Shown in pieces: positions 1 through 7,643 of a stretch of DNA of 64,000 bases. Positions within the stretch are counted from its first letter, which is position 1. Each line of letters starts with the position of its first letter. Origin of the DNA: Nocardioides sp. Root190 (lineage in GTDB: Bacteria > Actinomycetota > Actinomycetes > Propionibacteriales > Nocardioidaceae); the NCBI RefSeq assembly GCF_001428565.1, contig NZ_LMIA01000012.1, positions 241,472 to 305,471 of the forward strand. Direction: 5' to 3'. A model generated the notes under the pieces. The model saw only the letters and a program-made list of their open reading frames with translations, was not told the origin of the DNA and searched no databases. A program made the translations under genes and the position numbers.

Positions 1-306
1 ACCACCCGTCGGGTCGACCTCGACCACAACCTCCCCTACTCCGAAGGCGGGAAGACCGAGCCCGGGAACCTCGGACCGATGACCCGCACCCACCACCGGA
101 TCAAGACCCACCACCACGAAGACGGCCAACGCTGGGAGTGTCGACAACCCTTCCCCGGGATCATCATCTGGCGAGATCCCCACGGGGCCCACTACCTCGT
201 CGACAACACCGGAACCCGCAAGCTCACGACACCCCGCGAGCGGCCACGACCACGCCCCGAGATCGGGTTCCACACCATCAACCTCGTCCTCGACGACGCC
301 GCCTGA
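1..306 (+). CDS. DUF222/13E12-type HNH endonuclease, C-terminal part
   Basis: The reading frame is open from the first base, so the N-terminal part lies outside the window. The visible 101 residues carry an HNH core: DLDHNLPYSEGG supplies the central His-Asn region and THHRIKTHH the last His cluster. This arrangement is typical of the DUF222 or 13E12-repeat proteins that occur in many copies in actinobacterial genomes. The family is presumed to nick or cut DNA and is often linked to mobile DNA, but its real role is unsettled. A diverged copy of the regional repeat begins soon after the stop, so this gene may itself be the first visible unit of the cassette-like island. Confidence 0.85.
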   Translation, partial: TTRRVDLDHNLPYSEGGKTEPGNLGPMTRTHHRIKTHHHEDGQRWECRQPFPGIIIWRDPHGAHYLVDNTGTRKLTTPRERPRPRPEIGFHTINLVLDDAA

Positions 307-387
307 CAGCACCCAGATTCACAGCGCCGATCCGCCCGGATCTGCCGATGAGCGAGCGTCGTCGGTGCGTCCTGAGACGATGCGTAG

Positions 388-723
388 GTGGTTGATCCTC
401 CGACGTCGATGTGGCGCCTCCAAAGCCGGGATGGCCAACTGATTGCTCAACTGATCGTTCGGTCCGTAGGCATGCCCTGGATCGAAGCCAACGTCGTCGC
501 GGGTCCCGTATGGGACGAGCACGCCGACCTCCTCATTTCAGAGTTCGAGGCGAACGAGCGAGCCATCGAGACCGACGATTGGAATGAGGCCGATCGGCTC
601 TATGGGAAGGTCCGCAGTGTCACGGTCCTCTTGAACCCCGACGGCATTGTGGTTCCTGAGTATCTCCTCCACACGGACGGCACTACCGCGAGGTGGCGCT
701 GGCACGACGAGCCCTTCGACTGA
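388..723 (+). CDS. Small hypothetical protein
   Basis: I do not recognise this 111-residue protein. It is acidic with several Trp residues (WIEANV, WDEHAD, WRWHDEPFD) and has no signal peptide or membrane segment, which suggests a small soluble cytoplasmic protein. The start could be GTG at 388 or ATG at 409. Small Trp-rich acidic proteins of this kind are common among immunity-like genes, but there is no motif to prove that role. A diverged repeat copy lies on each side. Confidence 0.6.
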   Translation: MVDPPTSMWRLQSRDGQLIAQLIVRSVGMPWIEANVVAGPVWDEHADLLISEFEANERAIETDDWNEADRLYGKVRSVTVLLNPDGIVVPEYLLHTDGTTARWRWHDEPFD

Positions 724-792
724 AAACTATGGGCGCCGCTCGCCACGATCGGTCCTGCCGAGTTCGCGCTGTCGTGCCGAGGAGCGGTCGAG

Positions 793-1023
793 TTGACGTA
801 TCGTTGGTTCGTGCCCGAAGACGCTTTACCGAGGTTGTTAGCCGAGGCGCTTCGTGACCTTGTCCTGTTCATCGAGAACCGTCCGGACGATGCGACGGCC
901 GACGACGACATGCGTGCACTCGAAGATGTCGCCTACGTCCTTAACCAAGTGGCGGCAGCGGACAGGACCCGTGCGCGAGACCTGCTCGGAGACGAGGTCA
1001 TCGCGATGTTCGGCTGGGAGTGA
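793..1023 (+). CDS. Small acidic hypothetical protein
   Basis: This is a 76-residue acidic, probably all-helical protein with no recognised domain. The TTG start is supported by a GGAGCGG ribosome-binding site six bases upstream (781-787). The body is rich in Asp, Ala and Arg, contains RPDDATADDDMRALEDV, and ends in MFGWE. The gene stops directly in front of a repeat copy at 1025-1048. Function is unknown. Confidence 0.6.
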   Translation: MTYRWFVPEDALPRLLAEALRDLVLFIENRPDDATADDDMRALEDVAYVLNQVAAADRTRARDLLGDEVIAMFGWE

Positions 1024-1024
1024 C

Positions 1025-1048
1025 ACCGCTCGCCCATGCCGCTGTGCA
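1025..1048 (+). repeat. Island repeat, single diverged copy
   Basis: CGCCCATGCCGCTGTG follows the stop codon of the preceding gene almost directly. It is a diverged copy of the core CCCGACCATGCCGCTGTCGG. Confidence 0.6.
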
Positions 1049-1059
1049 ACTGTTCCCCC

Positions 1060-1425
1060 ATGACTGATCCGGACCGTGCGTTTCGATTGGCCAGCGCCGT
1101 GGAGCGAAATCGCGAGGAACCCGAGGACTTCCTCATTCCAAGTCGGGTCGAACGGGAGTCGCTCAAGCGCGGCTGGCTGGCCAAACTGATCTTCGAACCC
1201 GGTGCAAGCGCACGCGAGGGCGAGTCCCCCGAGCGGATGTTTGTCGAGGTCACGCGGGTGCTCGAAGACAGGTACCTCGGAAGGCTGGTCAACGACCCCA
1301 TGTCGCTGTCGGCACCCGCCTATGGCGACCTCATCGAGTTTGGACCAGAGAACGTCATCGACTTCATGCGGCTCGGCCCACTTCGCAAGATGCTGCTGAA
1401 ACGCCAAGCGTCTCGTCGAGGCTGA
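1060..1425 (+). CDS. DUF2314 domain protein
   Basis: This 121-residue soluble protein matches the DUF2314 pattern. ERMFVEVTRVLEDRYLGRLVNDP is followed by GDLIEFGPENVIDF, the family's ERMWVxVT ... GxLxNxP ... GDxVxFxxxxI signature. DUF2314 proteins are of unknown biochemical function and often sit among toxin-immunity or hypothetical genes. An upstream in-frame ATG at 1036 lies inside the repeat sequence, so I prefer ATG 1060. The stop codon abuts a triple repeat. Confidence 0.75.
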   Translation: MTDPDRAFRLASAVERNREEPEDFLIPSRVERESLKRGWLAKLIFEPGASAREGESPERMFVEVTRVLEDRYLGRLVNDPMSLSAPAYGDLIEFGPENVIDFMRLGPLRKMLLKRQASRRG

Positions 1426-1426
1426 T

Positions 1427-1504
1427 CCGCCCGACTCTGCCGCTGTCGGAGCGCAAGCGCCCGACCATGCCGCTGTCGGAGCGGAACGCCCGACCATGCC
1501 GCGG
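1427..1504 (+). repeat. Island repeat, three tandem units
   Basis: Three units start at 1429, 1459 and 1488, a spacing of 29-30 bases, and read CCCGAC(T/C)(C/A)TGCCGC with TGTCGG after the first two. The linkers (AGCGCAAG, AGCGGAA) are also conserved, so this is a true tandem array without unique spacers. Within each unit CCGAC and GTCGG can pair around a CATGCCGCT loop. Confidence 0.85.
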
Positions 1505-1525
1505 ATGGTGTGTCTCGACGACTGT

Positions 1526-1846
1526 TCAGCCTGTTTCCCGGCCTGGCAGCGGTGCGCCGGCGAGGAACTCCTCGTAGGCCTCACGAGCGTCGCCGTCGAC
1601 CGAGGTAGTGCTTGGGCCGTAGCGGGTGTCTGATCGATCGCGCTTCGGACCAGATAGCCAGAAGTCCTCGCGCGTGTCGACGTCGTAGAAGTTGGAATCT
1701 CGTCGGCCACCGGACTTGCGAAGCTCGCGGCCTCGGTATCGCGCGGTGTTCCAGGAGCCGTTGAACTCGACCCAGCCGATCCATGACGGGCCTCGATCGA
1801 TGTCGAAGCCGGTCTTCAGTTGAACGAACATGAGTCGGCGCGCCAT
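1526..1846 (-). CDS. Conserved hypothetical protein (FVQLKTGFD family)
   Basis: The 106-residue protein begins MARRLMFVQLKTGFDIDRGPSW and contains conserved-looking blocks WNTARYRGRELR, NFYDVDTREDFWLSGPKRDRSDTRYG and AYEEFLAGAPLPGRE. I recall similar short actinobacterial proteins, sometimes labelled (I think wrongly) as deoxyxylulose-phosphate synthase. The function is unknown. It has no signal peptide and is probably cytoplasmic. Its 3' end faces the triple repeat, and the repeat orientation is opposite to that of the gene. Confidence 0.7.
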   Translation of the reverse strand: MARRLMFVQLKTGFDIDRGPSWIGWVEFNGSWNTARYRGRELRKSGGRRDSNFYDVDTREDFWLSGPKRDRSDTRYGPSTTSVDGDAREAYEEFLAGAPLPGRETG

Positions 1847-1931
1847 GGATCAATCTTCTCCCCTCAGCCGCACGCGAACCGCTGGGCGCTGTCAGCAGGC
1901 GCTGGAAGTCCACCGAGGGATACTTGTAGTC

Positions 1932-2303
1932 ATGACCGAGCGATCGCATCGAGATGCCTGCGACGCAGCGATGCCTCAGCTTGCCGAGGGGGCGAGTTTC
2001 AACGTTCCGCAGGTCGCTCATCAGAAGACTTGGACAGACCCTGACGGTGTGACCTGGCGCGCTCGCGGACAGGGACCTCTCGCGCCGCGTGCGGCACGAA
2101 GGCTTTTCGATCGTCCCGAAGTCCGGATCATGCATATTGACGGCGGCGATGCCCACGAGCATGCGGGCCGCGACCGAGAAGGACTCATCGCCGAGGTCAC
2201 CAACTACTGGGCTGCCCGAGCCGACCCGATGACCTCGTTCGAGATCCGAGAGTTCCGCAATGAGAGCCGCGCTGTCTTGGTCGTGATTCAGCAGCACTGC
2301 TAG
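1932..2303 (+). CDS. Hypothetical protein
   Basis: This 123-residue soluble protein is of unknown family. Segments include TWTDPDGVTWRARGQGPL, RRLFDRPEVRIMHIDGGD and TSFEIREFRNESRAVLVV, an alpha/beta look without a recognised motif. I chose ATG 1932 because the longer frame would overlap the divergent gene at 1526-1846, and because a GATACT hexamer lies seven bases upstream. It shares one repeat-to-repeat interval with that gene. Confidence 0.6.
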   Translation: MTERSHRDACDAAMPQLAEGASFNVPQVAHQKTWTDPDGVTWRARGQGPLAPRAARRLFDRPEVRIMHIDGGDAHEHAGRDREGLIAEVTNYWAARADPMTSFEIREFRNESRAVLVVIQQHC

Positions 2304-2376
2304 GTCCCCGCCGCCAAGGAGCGGCATCCCATCGAACAGCGCAGAACTCAGAAACGCAGCACGGGACCCGTACCTG

Positions 2377-2400
2377 AACGCCCGACCATGCCGCTGAGAG
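2377..2400 (+). repeat. Island repeat, single copy
   Basis: ACGCCCGACCATGCCGCTGA lies between two genes of the island. It matches the core repeat up to the CCGCTG and then diverges. Confidence 0.75.
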
Positions 2401-2422
2401 GCGACCGCGCCATACTTCGCCT

Positions 2423-2758
2423 ATGCAGGCGATGTCGCTCAGGAAGCTCCTGAGGCCACGCCCGAGATTCAGCGCCCACATCCCGAAGCAACTGGTTGCG
2501 TCCGCTCTCTGGGACTACGGCGAGGATGCGCTCGCTGAGCGAGCGCGCACCATGTCCGAGAAAGAGCGACTGCAGGTCGAGACGATCGCAGCCTGGTACG
2601 AGATACCTGAATACCCGCTGCCGATGGCGGGGCAACGCATCACTCACAACCACGTGGCGGCATTCTCGGCCATCACTTTGTTCGAAGGCTCGGTTCGCCC
2701 ATTGGCTCGCACCCGGCGCAGACCAGCGAAGGACCGACCTGCCGACCTGGCGGAGTAA
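2423..2758 (+). CDS. Hypothetical protein
   Basis: This 111-residue protein has a basic start (MQAMSLRKLLRPRPRF), a mixed central region (ALWDYGEDALAERARTMSEKERLQVETI) and a basic Arg/Pro-rich tail. No domain is recognised. The ATG lies close downstream of a CATACT hexamer, which could be a weak leaderless promoter. A repeat copy lies on either side (2377-2400 and 2771-2820), making this a clean one-gene unit of the island. Confidence 0.6.
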   Translation: MQAMSLRKLLRPRPRFSAHIPKQLVASALWDYGEDALAERARTMSEKERLQVETIAAWYEIPEYPLPMAGQRITHNHVAAFSAITLFEGSVRPLARTRRRPAKDRPADLAE

Positions 2759-2770
2759 CCCGGTACGCAA

Positions 2771-2820
2771 CGCCCGCACCGCTGTCGGGACGGAACGCCC
2801 GACCATGCCGCTGTTGGGGC
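2771..2820 (+). repeat. Island repeat, two tandem units
   Basis: CGCCCGCACCGCTGTCGGGA, with three core bases missing, is followed 22 bases on by a full unit CCCGACCATGCCGCTGTTGG. The linker CGGAACG matches that of the other arrays. Confidence 0.8.
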
Positions 2821-2872
2821 GAAGCACCCACGAGCACATCCGGTTTCGGAGGCACCGGACGGTTCGTCTGAC

Positions 2873-2878
2873 TAGGCT
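2873..2878 (+). promoter_or_regulatory. Putative leaderless -10 (TAGGCT)
   Basis: TAGGCT fits the TAnnnT -10 pattern and lies seven bases before ATG 2886, so transcription would begin at or next to the start codon. Confidence 0.5.
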
Positions 2879-2885
2879 GCCAAGC

Positions 2886-3479
2886 ATGGCTGACCCTGGC
2901 GGTTTCCCTGCTGTCTTCGACCGATACGACGGTGCAGACCTCAGGATTGGGCCGGACAGTCAGTTCGCTTGGGCCGGTGCGGTCTTCTGGTCGACGAGGT
3001 TCTTCCCGGTCTGGATAGTCCTTGCGACGATAGCCACTGCCACAGGCGAGTTGGATCCCCTGACTGCCTACCTCGGGCTCCTCGTCCTCATCCTGCCGTG
3101 TGCCTTCTTGATGTGCGGCGTCACTTCGCTGTGGTGGCTGCTTGGGCCGGGACGCATCTCGTATGTCGTAAGCGACGGAACGCTGATGGTCTGTCGCGGG
3201 CAAAGGGTGCTCAGGCGCTTTTCGTGCGCAGAGATCACCCGCCTAGACCTGGATGGCACCATGACATGGAAGCGCCTGTTGTTGCGGAGACGTATCCCCG
3301 ACTGGCCGACTCTCTCAGTCGATCGAACTAACTGGCCAACGACCCGCCTGCTTGTGGGTCCGCAAACCCAGCGCCGGATTCTGCTGTGGGGCGAGGATCG
3401 CGTTCGCCGCGCGGAGGCCGACCTCCGCCGAGCGGTTACCTCGTGTGGCGCGAATCTGATCGATACGGGAGACCGCTAG
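2886..3479 (+). CDS. Membrane protein with two helices and a PH-like tail
   Basis: The 197-residue protein has two hydrophobic segments near residues 38-58 (FFPVWIVLATIATATG) and 64-92 (AYLGLLVLILPCAFLMCG). A cytoplasmic-looking beta-rich part follows (SYVVSDGTLMVCRGQRVLRRFSCAEITRLDL), resembling bacterial PH-like modules that follow paired helices. The exact family is not recognised. ATG 2886 is supported by the leaderless TAGGCT seven bases upstream; the frame is open further upstream, but that part is not convincing coding sequence. Confidence 0.7.
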   Translation: MADPGGFPAVFDRYDGADLRIGPDSQFAWAGAVFWSTRFFPVWIVLATIATATGELDPLTAYLGLLVLILPCAFLMCGVTSLWWLLGPGRISYVVSDGTLMVCRGQRVLRRFSCAEITRLDLDGTMTWKRLLLRRRIPDWPTLSVDRTNWPTTRLLVGPQTQRRILLWGEDRVRRAEADLRRAVTSCGANLIDTGDR

Positions 3480-3512
3480 CCCGATGGCGCAAGATGACGC
3501 TGAGCGAGGCTG

Positions 3513-3590
3513 ATCCGCCCGGTACATGCGGGAGCGCCCGACCGGGCTCTGGTGGAGCGATCCGCCCGACGATGCCGCTGTCAGTGCTCG
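3513..3590 (+). repeat. Island repeat, diverged tandem units
   Basis: Several related units are present: TCCGCCCGGTACATGCGGGA, AGCGCCCGACCGGGCTC and a near-perfect CCCGACGATGCCGCTGTCAG. They fill the gap between two plus-strand genes and look older than the perfect copies. Confidence 0.65.
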
Positions 3591-3679
3591 ATCCTGCCGG
3601 AGCGCGGTTCACCGACATCTGGAGCACGATGTGGTGTCGACACCTGCCAATGTGAGACCCATCGGGCACGCTTGGACAG

Positions 3680-4249
3680 GTGAGCATTGGCGGATGGGAC
3701 CCACTCCCGGCGCCACAGCTCCGTCCCAGCCCGGACCCGCCCCGCTCTCGCGCCGTACCAATCGCAATCGCACTGACGGTTGCTCTGCTGCTGGGCGCTG
3801 GCGCCGTCGTGGCGGTAACGCTCTTTCGCTACGCCGACGCTGATCACTTGGGGGTGCTCGACGACCGTGACGTCGCCGAGGCGGCCGACGCCGCCTGCAG
3901 CCGAATGGAGGCGTCAGTTCGGTCCTCAGCCCCGTCGCCGAACGACTCAGCAACCGCGATAGCTTCCGCGATGCGCAACCAGAACTCTGCGATCGCCGAA
4001 ATGATTGACGACATCCGCTCGATCGGAACCGACAAGCTGGCCGGCGATCACCCGGCAGAGGACTGGCTCGCTGACTGGGAGAACCTGATCGACCTACGGG
4101 AGGACTATGCCGACGCCCTGACCCGCGGCGAACAGCCAGTCCTGACCATCCCAATGACAGACGGCATGCCCATCATCGCCCGCATGGATGACACCGCCGA
4201 CTGCAGCGTCGCCGCCGAACTCGCGCAACCACCGGTTCCAGGCTCGTGA
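3680..4249 (+). CDS. Single-pass membrane-anchored hypothetical protein
   Basis: This 189-residue protein has a Pro-rich cytoplasmic N-terminus (residues 1-25), one strong transmembrane helix (VPIAIALTVALLLGAGAVVAVTLF, about residues 27-50) and an acidic extracytoplasmic domain of about 140 residues. The domain has two Cys (DAACSRM and TADCSV) that could form a disulfide. The family is unknown. GTG 3680 is taken as the start. No repeat lies directly at its 3' end except a poor copy near 4268-4290. Confidence 0.65.
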   Translation: MSIGGWDPLPAPQLRPSPDPPRSRAVPIAIALTVALLLGAGAVVAVTLFRYADADHLGVLDDRDVAEAADAACSRMEASVRSSAPSPNDSATAIASAMRNQNSAIAEMIDDIRSIGTDKLAGDHPAEDWLADWENLIDLREDYADALTRGEQPVLTIPMTDGMPIIARMDDTADCSVAAELAQPPVPGS

Positions 4250-4361
4250 TCGCGAGGCACCATGTGACGCCCTCATCTGCAGCTGTCGGTGTGAAACTGA
4301 TCGGCCAGGTCAGTCGAGTGGAGTCGGGACAACCCTTCGCTGCGTCTTGGTCTCGGCAACG

Positions 4362-4778
4362 TCACCCGCGGGTGCGTCGCCACCCGATGCCGCAAAGTCC
4401 GGCCGCGACGACCAAGACCACGGAGAGAGCATCGAATGGCCAGCTGTCTTGATTTGTCGCGACCGCGTAGATCCACCAAGCCATCGCTGCCGTTGCGGCG
4501 CCGCCGAAGATGAAAAGTCCCATCTTCGTTAGTTCAGGAGCCGTGAAGCCTAGCTCCTGCGCAAATGCCGCGGCCCGTGAAATTCGAGCTTTCCGCGGTT
4601 GTTCCGAGCGCCGCCAAGCGCGAGCCAGTGAGACCAACAGAGCCGATCCGAGCAAGATCGCGCCGACGACCTTGGCCCAAGTCCAAGGTGCAAAGAAGGC
4701 TGCGATCAGAGCCGCAACCACCATCCACTTTAAGATTTGGGTGTAACCAGTTGAGGTTGCAGATCGATCACGTGACAC
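4362..4778 (-). CDS. Small integral membrane protein
   Basis: The 138-residue protein starts with GTG at 4778. It has about four hydrophobic helices arranged as two pairs (ILKWMVVAALIAAFFAPWTW; VVGAILLGSALLVSLARAW; MGLFIFGGAATAAMAWWIYA; FDALSVVLVVAAGLCGIGW) separated by a basic loop (RRSEQPRKARISRAAAFAQ). No catalytic motif is visible. It is transcribed against its neighbours, while the flanking repeats keep the plus orientation. Confidence 0.7.
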   Translation of the reverse strand: MSRDRSATSTGYTQILKWMVVAALIAAFFAPWTWAKVVGAILLGSALLVSLARAWRRSEQPRKARISRAAAFAQELGFTAPELTKMGLFIFGGAATAAMAWWIYAVATNQDSWPFDALSVVLVVAAGLCGIGWRRTRG

Positions 4779-4799
4779 GCGCTAACTGTCCCACCTCAT

Positions 4800-4860
4800 A
4801 TGTCGGGACGGAGCGCCCGACCATGCCGCTGTCGGAGCGGAACGCCCGACCATGCCGCGG
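4800..4860 (+). repeat. Island repeat, two and a half tandem units
   Basis: TGTCGGGACGGAGCG (the end of a unit) is followed by a perfect CCCGACCATGCCGCTGTCGG and then by CCCGACCATGCCGCGG. The linker AGCGGAACG and the final CCGCGG match the array at 1427-1504, so both arrays share the same boundary. Confidence 0.85.
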
Positions 4861-4929
4861 TTCGCTCGATTGTGCCGAGTTGGGTGCGTTCACAACTGAA
4901 GGCAGGACCATGCGGAAGAATGCACTCCC

Positions 4930-5304
4930 ATGATCCGCGTGCGGCTTTTCATGGTTTGCATCACGACTTTCGGAGCAGCTCTGCTAAGCGCTTGTGGGAC
5001 GGGTCAAACAGCGTCGGACGTCAAGCCCACGGGAACCGATGCTTCGGACGTGAACACTCCTCTGTGCGCCGAACTTGTGGGGCTGCGAATGCCCGCGGCC
5101 CTCGCGGGTTGCGAGACCAGCACCGGCGAGTTTGCCCCGGCTGACGAACGGCAGTGTGATGACGGCCGAGTGTTCATCGCAACCTTTCCGGACAAGTCGG
5201 AACAGGCAGATGAGTTGATTTACGGTTTCGTCGGGGAACCGATCGCCGCGAACGTCGGCGACGGGGAGATGATGAGTGTGTTGGCCCAATGCAGTGAATT
5301 TTGA
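4930..5304 (+). CDS. Putative lipoprotein
   Basis: The 124-residue product has a short signal sequence with lipobox LLSAC (Cys about residue 22), so it should be lipidated and held on the outer face of the membrane. The mature part is small and acidic with four further Cys (LCAEL, AGCETS, RQCDD, AQCSE), compatible with two disulfides. No family is recognised. Lipoproteins of this size occur in several units of the island. Confidence 0.75.
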   Translation: MIRVRLFMVCITTFGAALLSACGTGQTASDVKPTGTDASDVNTPLCAELVGLRMPAALAGCETSTGEFAPADERQCDDGRVFIATFPDKSEQADELIYGFVGEPIAANVGDGEMMSVLAQCSEF

Positions 5305-5375
5305 GCGCCCCGAGTCCGATGCGTGCGCGACTCTGCCGATGGGCGCGCGGTCCTACCGCTGAGCGTTTATCTCGC

Positions 5376-5381
5376 TAGCCT
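5376..5381 (+). promoter_or_regulatory. Putative leaderless -10 (TAGCCT)
   Basis: TAGCCT lies six bases before ATG 5388 and would give a leaderless transcript, matching the spacing seen at many starts in this window. Confidence 0.5.
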
Positions 5382-5387
5382 GCGTAC

Positions 5388-5762
5388 ATGCCTCGGAGCG
5401 TCGTAGTCCTCAGCAGCGATCCGGACCTGTTCGACAACGTGCGTGCCCTCCTGGCGACGGACCCCCGCTTCGTCGACGCTGGCAACACGGTGCACTGCGA
5501 CGGCTCGCTGGCACCCCTGACGAACATCTACCCCGTAGAGACTCACCCGGTGGAATGGGACGACTGGGATGCCGCAACGAGCGGAATGCCGGACCCGCGG
5601 ACGTCCTCACTCCTCATCTTCGAGAGCCGCTCCCATGAGTGGGTCGCCGAGGTCGGCAGGGTCCTAGCCGAAGGGCTCACCTCCCCGGTGTGGATCGTGG
5701 ACTCCGCGGACACGGTCTGGCCCGCCGACCAGATCGACTCAGCGCGAGTCGCGCTGGCCTGA
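5388..5762 (+). CDS. Hypothetical protein
   Basis: The 124-residue protein begins MPRSVVVLSSDPDLFDNVRALLA, which looks like the first strand and helix of a response-regulator-like or Rossmann-like alpha/beta fold. A second strand follows (SSLLIFESRSHEW) and a third (PVWIVDSADTVWP). No phosphoacceptor pattern is clear. The start is set by the leaderless TAGCCT. Its stop codon is followed within two bases by a repeat copy. Confidence 0.65.
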   Translation: MPRSVVVLSSDPDLFDNVRALLATDPRFVDAGNTVHCDGSLAPLTNIYPVETHPVEWDDWDAATSGMPDPRTSSLLIFESRSHEWVAEVGRVLAEGLTSPVWIVDSADTVWPADQIDSARVALA

Positions 5763-5763
5763 A

Positions 5764-5790
5764 CCGCCCGACCATGCCGCTGTCAGGGCG
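5764..5790 (+). repeat. Island repeat, single copy
   Basis: A near-perfect core (CCCGACCATGCCGCTGTCAG) starts a few bases after the TGA of the upstream gene. Confidence 0.8.
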
Positions 5791-5820
5791 CGATTGCGCC
5801 GAGCATTGGGGCGCTCGACC

Positions 5821-6171
5821 TCATTGGTTCAAGCGGGAGGCTTTCACTTCTCGATGAACCCCGTCAGTGTTAAAGATGTACTTGACCTTGAACTGGTCAA
5901 GGCCGAGTTCGGTCTGCAGTTCCTGACTGAGCGCGTATCCACGCCGATCGTGATCCAGATCCTTGAAACCCATGCGATCACTGATCGACGCCGTGTACTC
6001 GTCTACCCAGCCGCGGATGCGGTGACGCAGTGCGGGCGTGATCGGCAGGAGGTCCTCCGGTTCGCGTTCCGACAGGAAGAGGTACTCGAACTTGGAGCCT
6101 GGGTCGTCCTGACCGAAGTCGAGCCAGAGAGCCACGCCGCTTACGTCGTCGGTCATGAGCCGAATCGTCAT
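5821..6171 (-). CDS. Hypothetical protein
   Basis: I start this 116-residue protein at ATG 6171 (MTIRLMTDDVSGVALWLDFGQ); the upstream frame runs through repeat sequence. The acidic N-terminal half (DDPGSKFEYLFLSEREPEDLLP) is followed by a charged helical part (LRHRIRGWVDEYTASIS). It is soluble, of unknown family and transcribed towards the repeat at 5764. Confidence 0.65.
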   Translation of the reverse strand: MTIRLMTDDVSGVALWLDFGQDDPGSKFEYLFLSEREPEDLLPITPALRHRIRGWVDEYTASISDRMGFKDLDHDRRGYALSQELQTELGLDQFKVKYIFNTDGVHREVKASRLNQ

Positions 6172-6215
6172 TCGATCACCGCGCACATGGTGATGCTTGC
6201 ACGTCCCCGGAGGTG

Positions 6216-6240
6216 AGCGCTCATGCCGCTGTCGGACTGG
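6216..6240 (+). repeat. Island repeat, single copy
   Basis: AGCGCTCATGCCGCTGTCGG is a copy that lacks the CCGAC left arm. It lies between two minus-strand genes but reads in the plus orientation. Confidence 0.7.
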
Positions 6241-6265
6241 GACGCTTCCTGGCTGCACCACCTCG

Positions 6266-7033
6266 TCAAAGGTCGAAGCGCTCGCTCACGAGAACGTCAC
6301 CACTGTCGAAGCGATAAATGATCTCCAAATCCGAGGTGACCTGGTCGGTGGACACGGCCACCTCGAAGTGCTGCTCGCGTCCGCCCCCGGTATATCCGCC
6401 GTTCTGAGGACGCAGTTGCCGCTCTTCCGAGCGGAGCGTGATGAACCGCTCTAACGGCGGTGGCCAGGGTTCGTCGATGTCAGGTTGATCATCGCCTTCT
6501 TCCAGGGCTGCGTCGACCTCTTCGTCGTAAGCCTCGTAGCGCTCGATCTCCGAGTCAGGGATTCTGGTGCGAACGAATCGCAACCAGTAAGCACCGCCGG
6601 CGACGCCGATCGGAAGCCGCTCGATGACTGATCCGTCCGGCAAGTCCACTCGGTGCTGGCCCTCTGTGGCGGCCGGATCTACGAAGACCGACTCCCGCAC
6701 CAAAGTCCCACCGTCCCCGCTGTAGGTGAACTCCAGCTCGCAGGGTTTCGCGAGGCGAAGCTGAACAGTCCACTCGGCGCTGCTTTCTGAAGCACCCCCG
6801 CCCCCGCTGACGATGTCAGCCACACCTGCTCGCGCGTCGATACCGACCGAACGCCACGGCGACGGACCTCTTTCCGAAAACCGAAACTCACGGCCGGGAG
6901 CAGGGCTGAACACGAACAAGACGAAGGTCTTGCCCGTCTCGATCGCGTTCCCGATCGGCAGACGTTCAACCAAGACAGAGTCCGTCAACGTGTGCTGACT
7001 CTGGCTCAGTCTGGAAGAGCTCGAAGGGGACAT
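6266..7033 (-). CDS. Beta-rich hypothetical protein with an internal duplication
   Basis: The 255-residue protein contains two related segments: SVLVERLPIGNAIETGKTFV near residue 19 and GSVIERLPIGVAGGAYWLRF near residue 134. Each opens a beta-rich region, suggesting two copies of one beta-sandwich-like unit. Between them lie Gly-rich and Asp/Glu-rich loops (EEVDAALEEGDDQPDIDEPW). No signal peptide is seen and no family was recognised. It occupies a single repeat-to-repeat interval. Confidence 0.65.
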   Translation of the reverse strand: MSPSSSSRLSQSQHTLTDSVLVERLPIGNAIETGKTFVLFVFSPAPGREFRFSERGPSPWRSVGIDARAGVADIVSGGGGASESSAEWTVQLRLAKPCELEFTYSGDGGTLVRESVFVDPAATEGQHRVDLPDGSVIERLPIGVAGGAYWLRFVRTRIPDSEIERYEAYDEEVDAALEEGDDQPDIDEPWPPPLERFITLRSEERQLRPQNGGYTGGGREQHFEVAVSTDQVTSDLEIIYRFDSGDVLVSERFDL

Positions 7034-7064
7034 TGCCCGAGACTACGACCCGGCCCAGCTATCC

Positions 7065-7090
7065 ACGCCCGACCATGCCGCCGTCCGCGC
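7065..7090 (+). repeat. Island repeat, single copy
   Basis: CGCCCGACCATGCCGCCGTC is one mismatch from the core and sits just upstream of the divergent start of the 6266-7033 gene. Confidence 0.75.
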
Positions 7091-7181
7091 GTGCTACAGG
7101 GCTGTGCGAATGCTTGGGATAGAACTCGAATGGCCATTCAGTCTGAGGCGGACCTCCCCGCGAGATGACAGGATGGCCCCT

Positions 7182-7643
7182 ATGGGGCGCCGGGCCATCG
7201 CACTGCTTGTGATCGGAAGTGTCCTGATCGGCGTTATCGGCTGCACTTCACCGGGTGACCGAGCAGACGACGCCCACTCGGAACATGATGGAGGAGAAGA
7301 CTCCGTGGTTAGTGAATTCGACCGAATGGCGATCGGCCAACTCGAATCTCTCTCGTCGCTCACGCTTTGGCGGGTCGGTTCGCATGCTGTCGGTCCCGGC
7401 CGCGAGCCCACCGAGGGCATCGCCGCTTACGCGGCTGACAACAACCTGCCGTGGGCCTTCAGCATCGATGGCGACGGGCGGTTTGACGGGACGCGCCTGC
7501 CTGTCTCTGTTGATGCCTCTCCAAGTGAAGCTCAGTTGGCGGTCGTTCGAGTGGTTGAGACCTCTACCGAGCGTCAGGTTGAAGCGTCCTGGCGACTGGT
7601 TGACGCGGACACCTGGAGCGCCACGGCGCGATTCGCTGAATAG
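7182..7643 (+). CDS. Putative lipoprotein
   Basis: From ATG 7182 the product begins MGRRAIALLVIGSVLIGVIGC, a signal peptide with lipobox VIGC (Cys about residue 21). ATG 7173 is an alternative start. The mature domain (about 130 residues) has LTLWRVGSHAVGPG and ends in alternating strands (SWRLVDADTWSATARF). It should be anchored outside the membrane. Its family is not recognised. Confidence 0.7.
   Translation: MGRRAIALLVIGSVLIGVIGCTSPGDRADDAHSEHDGGEDSVVSEFDRMAIGQLESLSSLTLWRVGSHAVGPGREPTEGIAAYAADNNLPWAFSIDGDGRFDGTRLPVSVDASPSEAQLAVVRVVETSTERQVEASWRLVDADTWSATARFAE

Noticed and set aside
1427..1504. CRISPR array (regular ~30-base units here and at 8537-8613)
   Set aside because: Units follow each other directly with conserved short linkers; there are no unique spacers and no cas genes in view.
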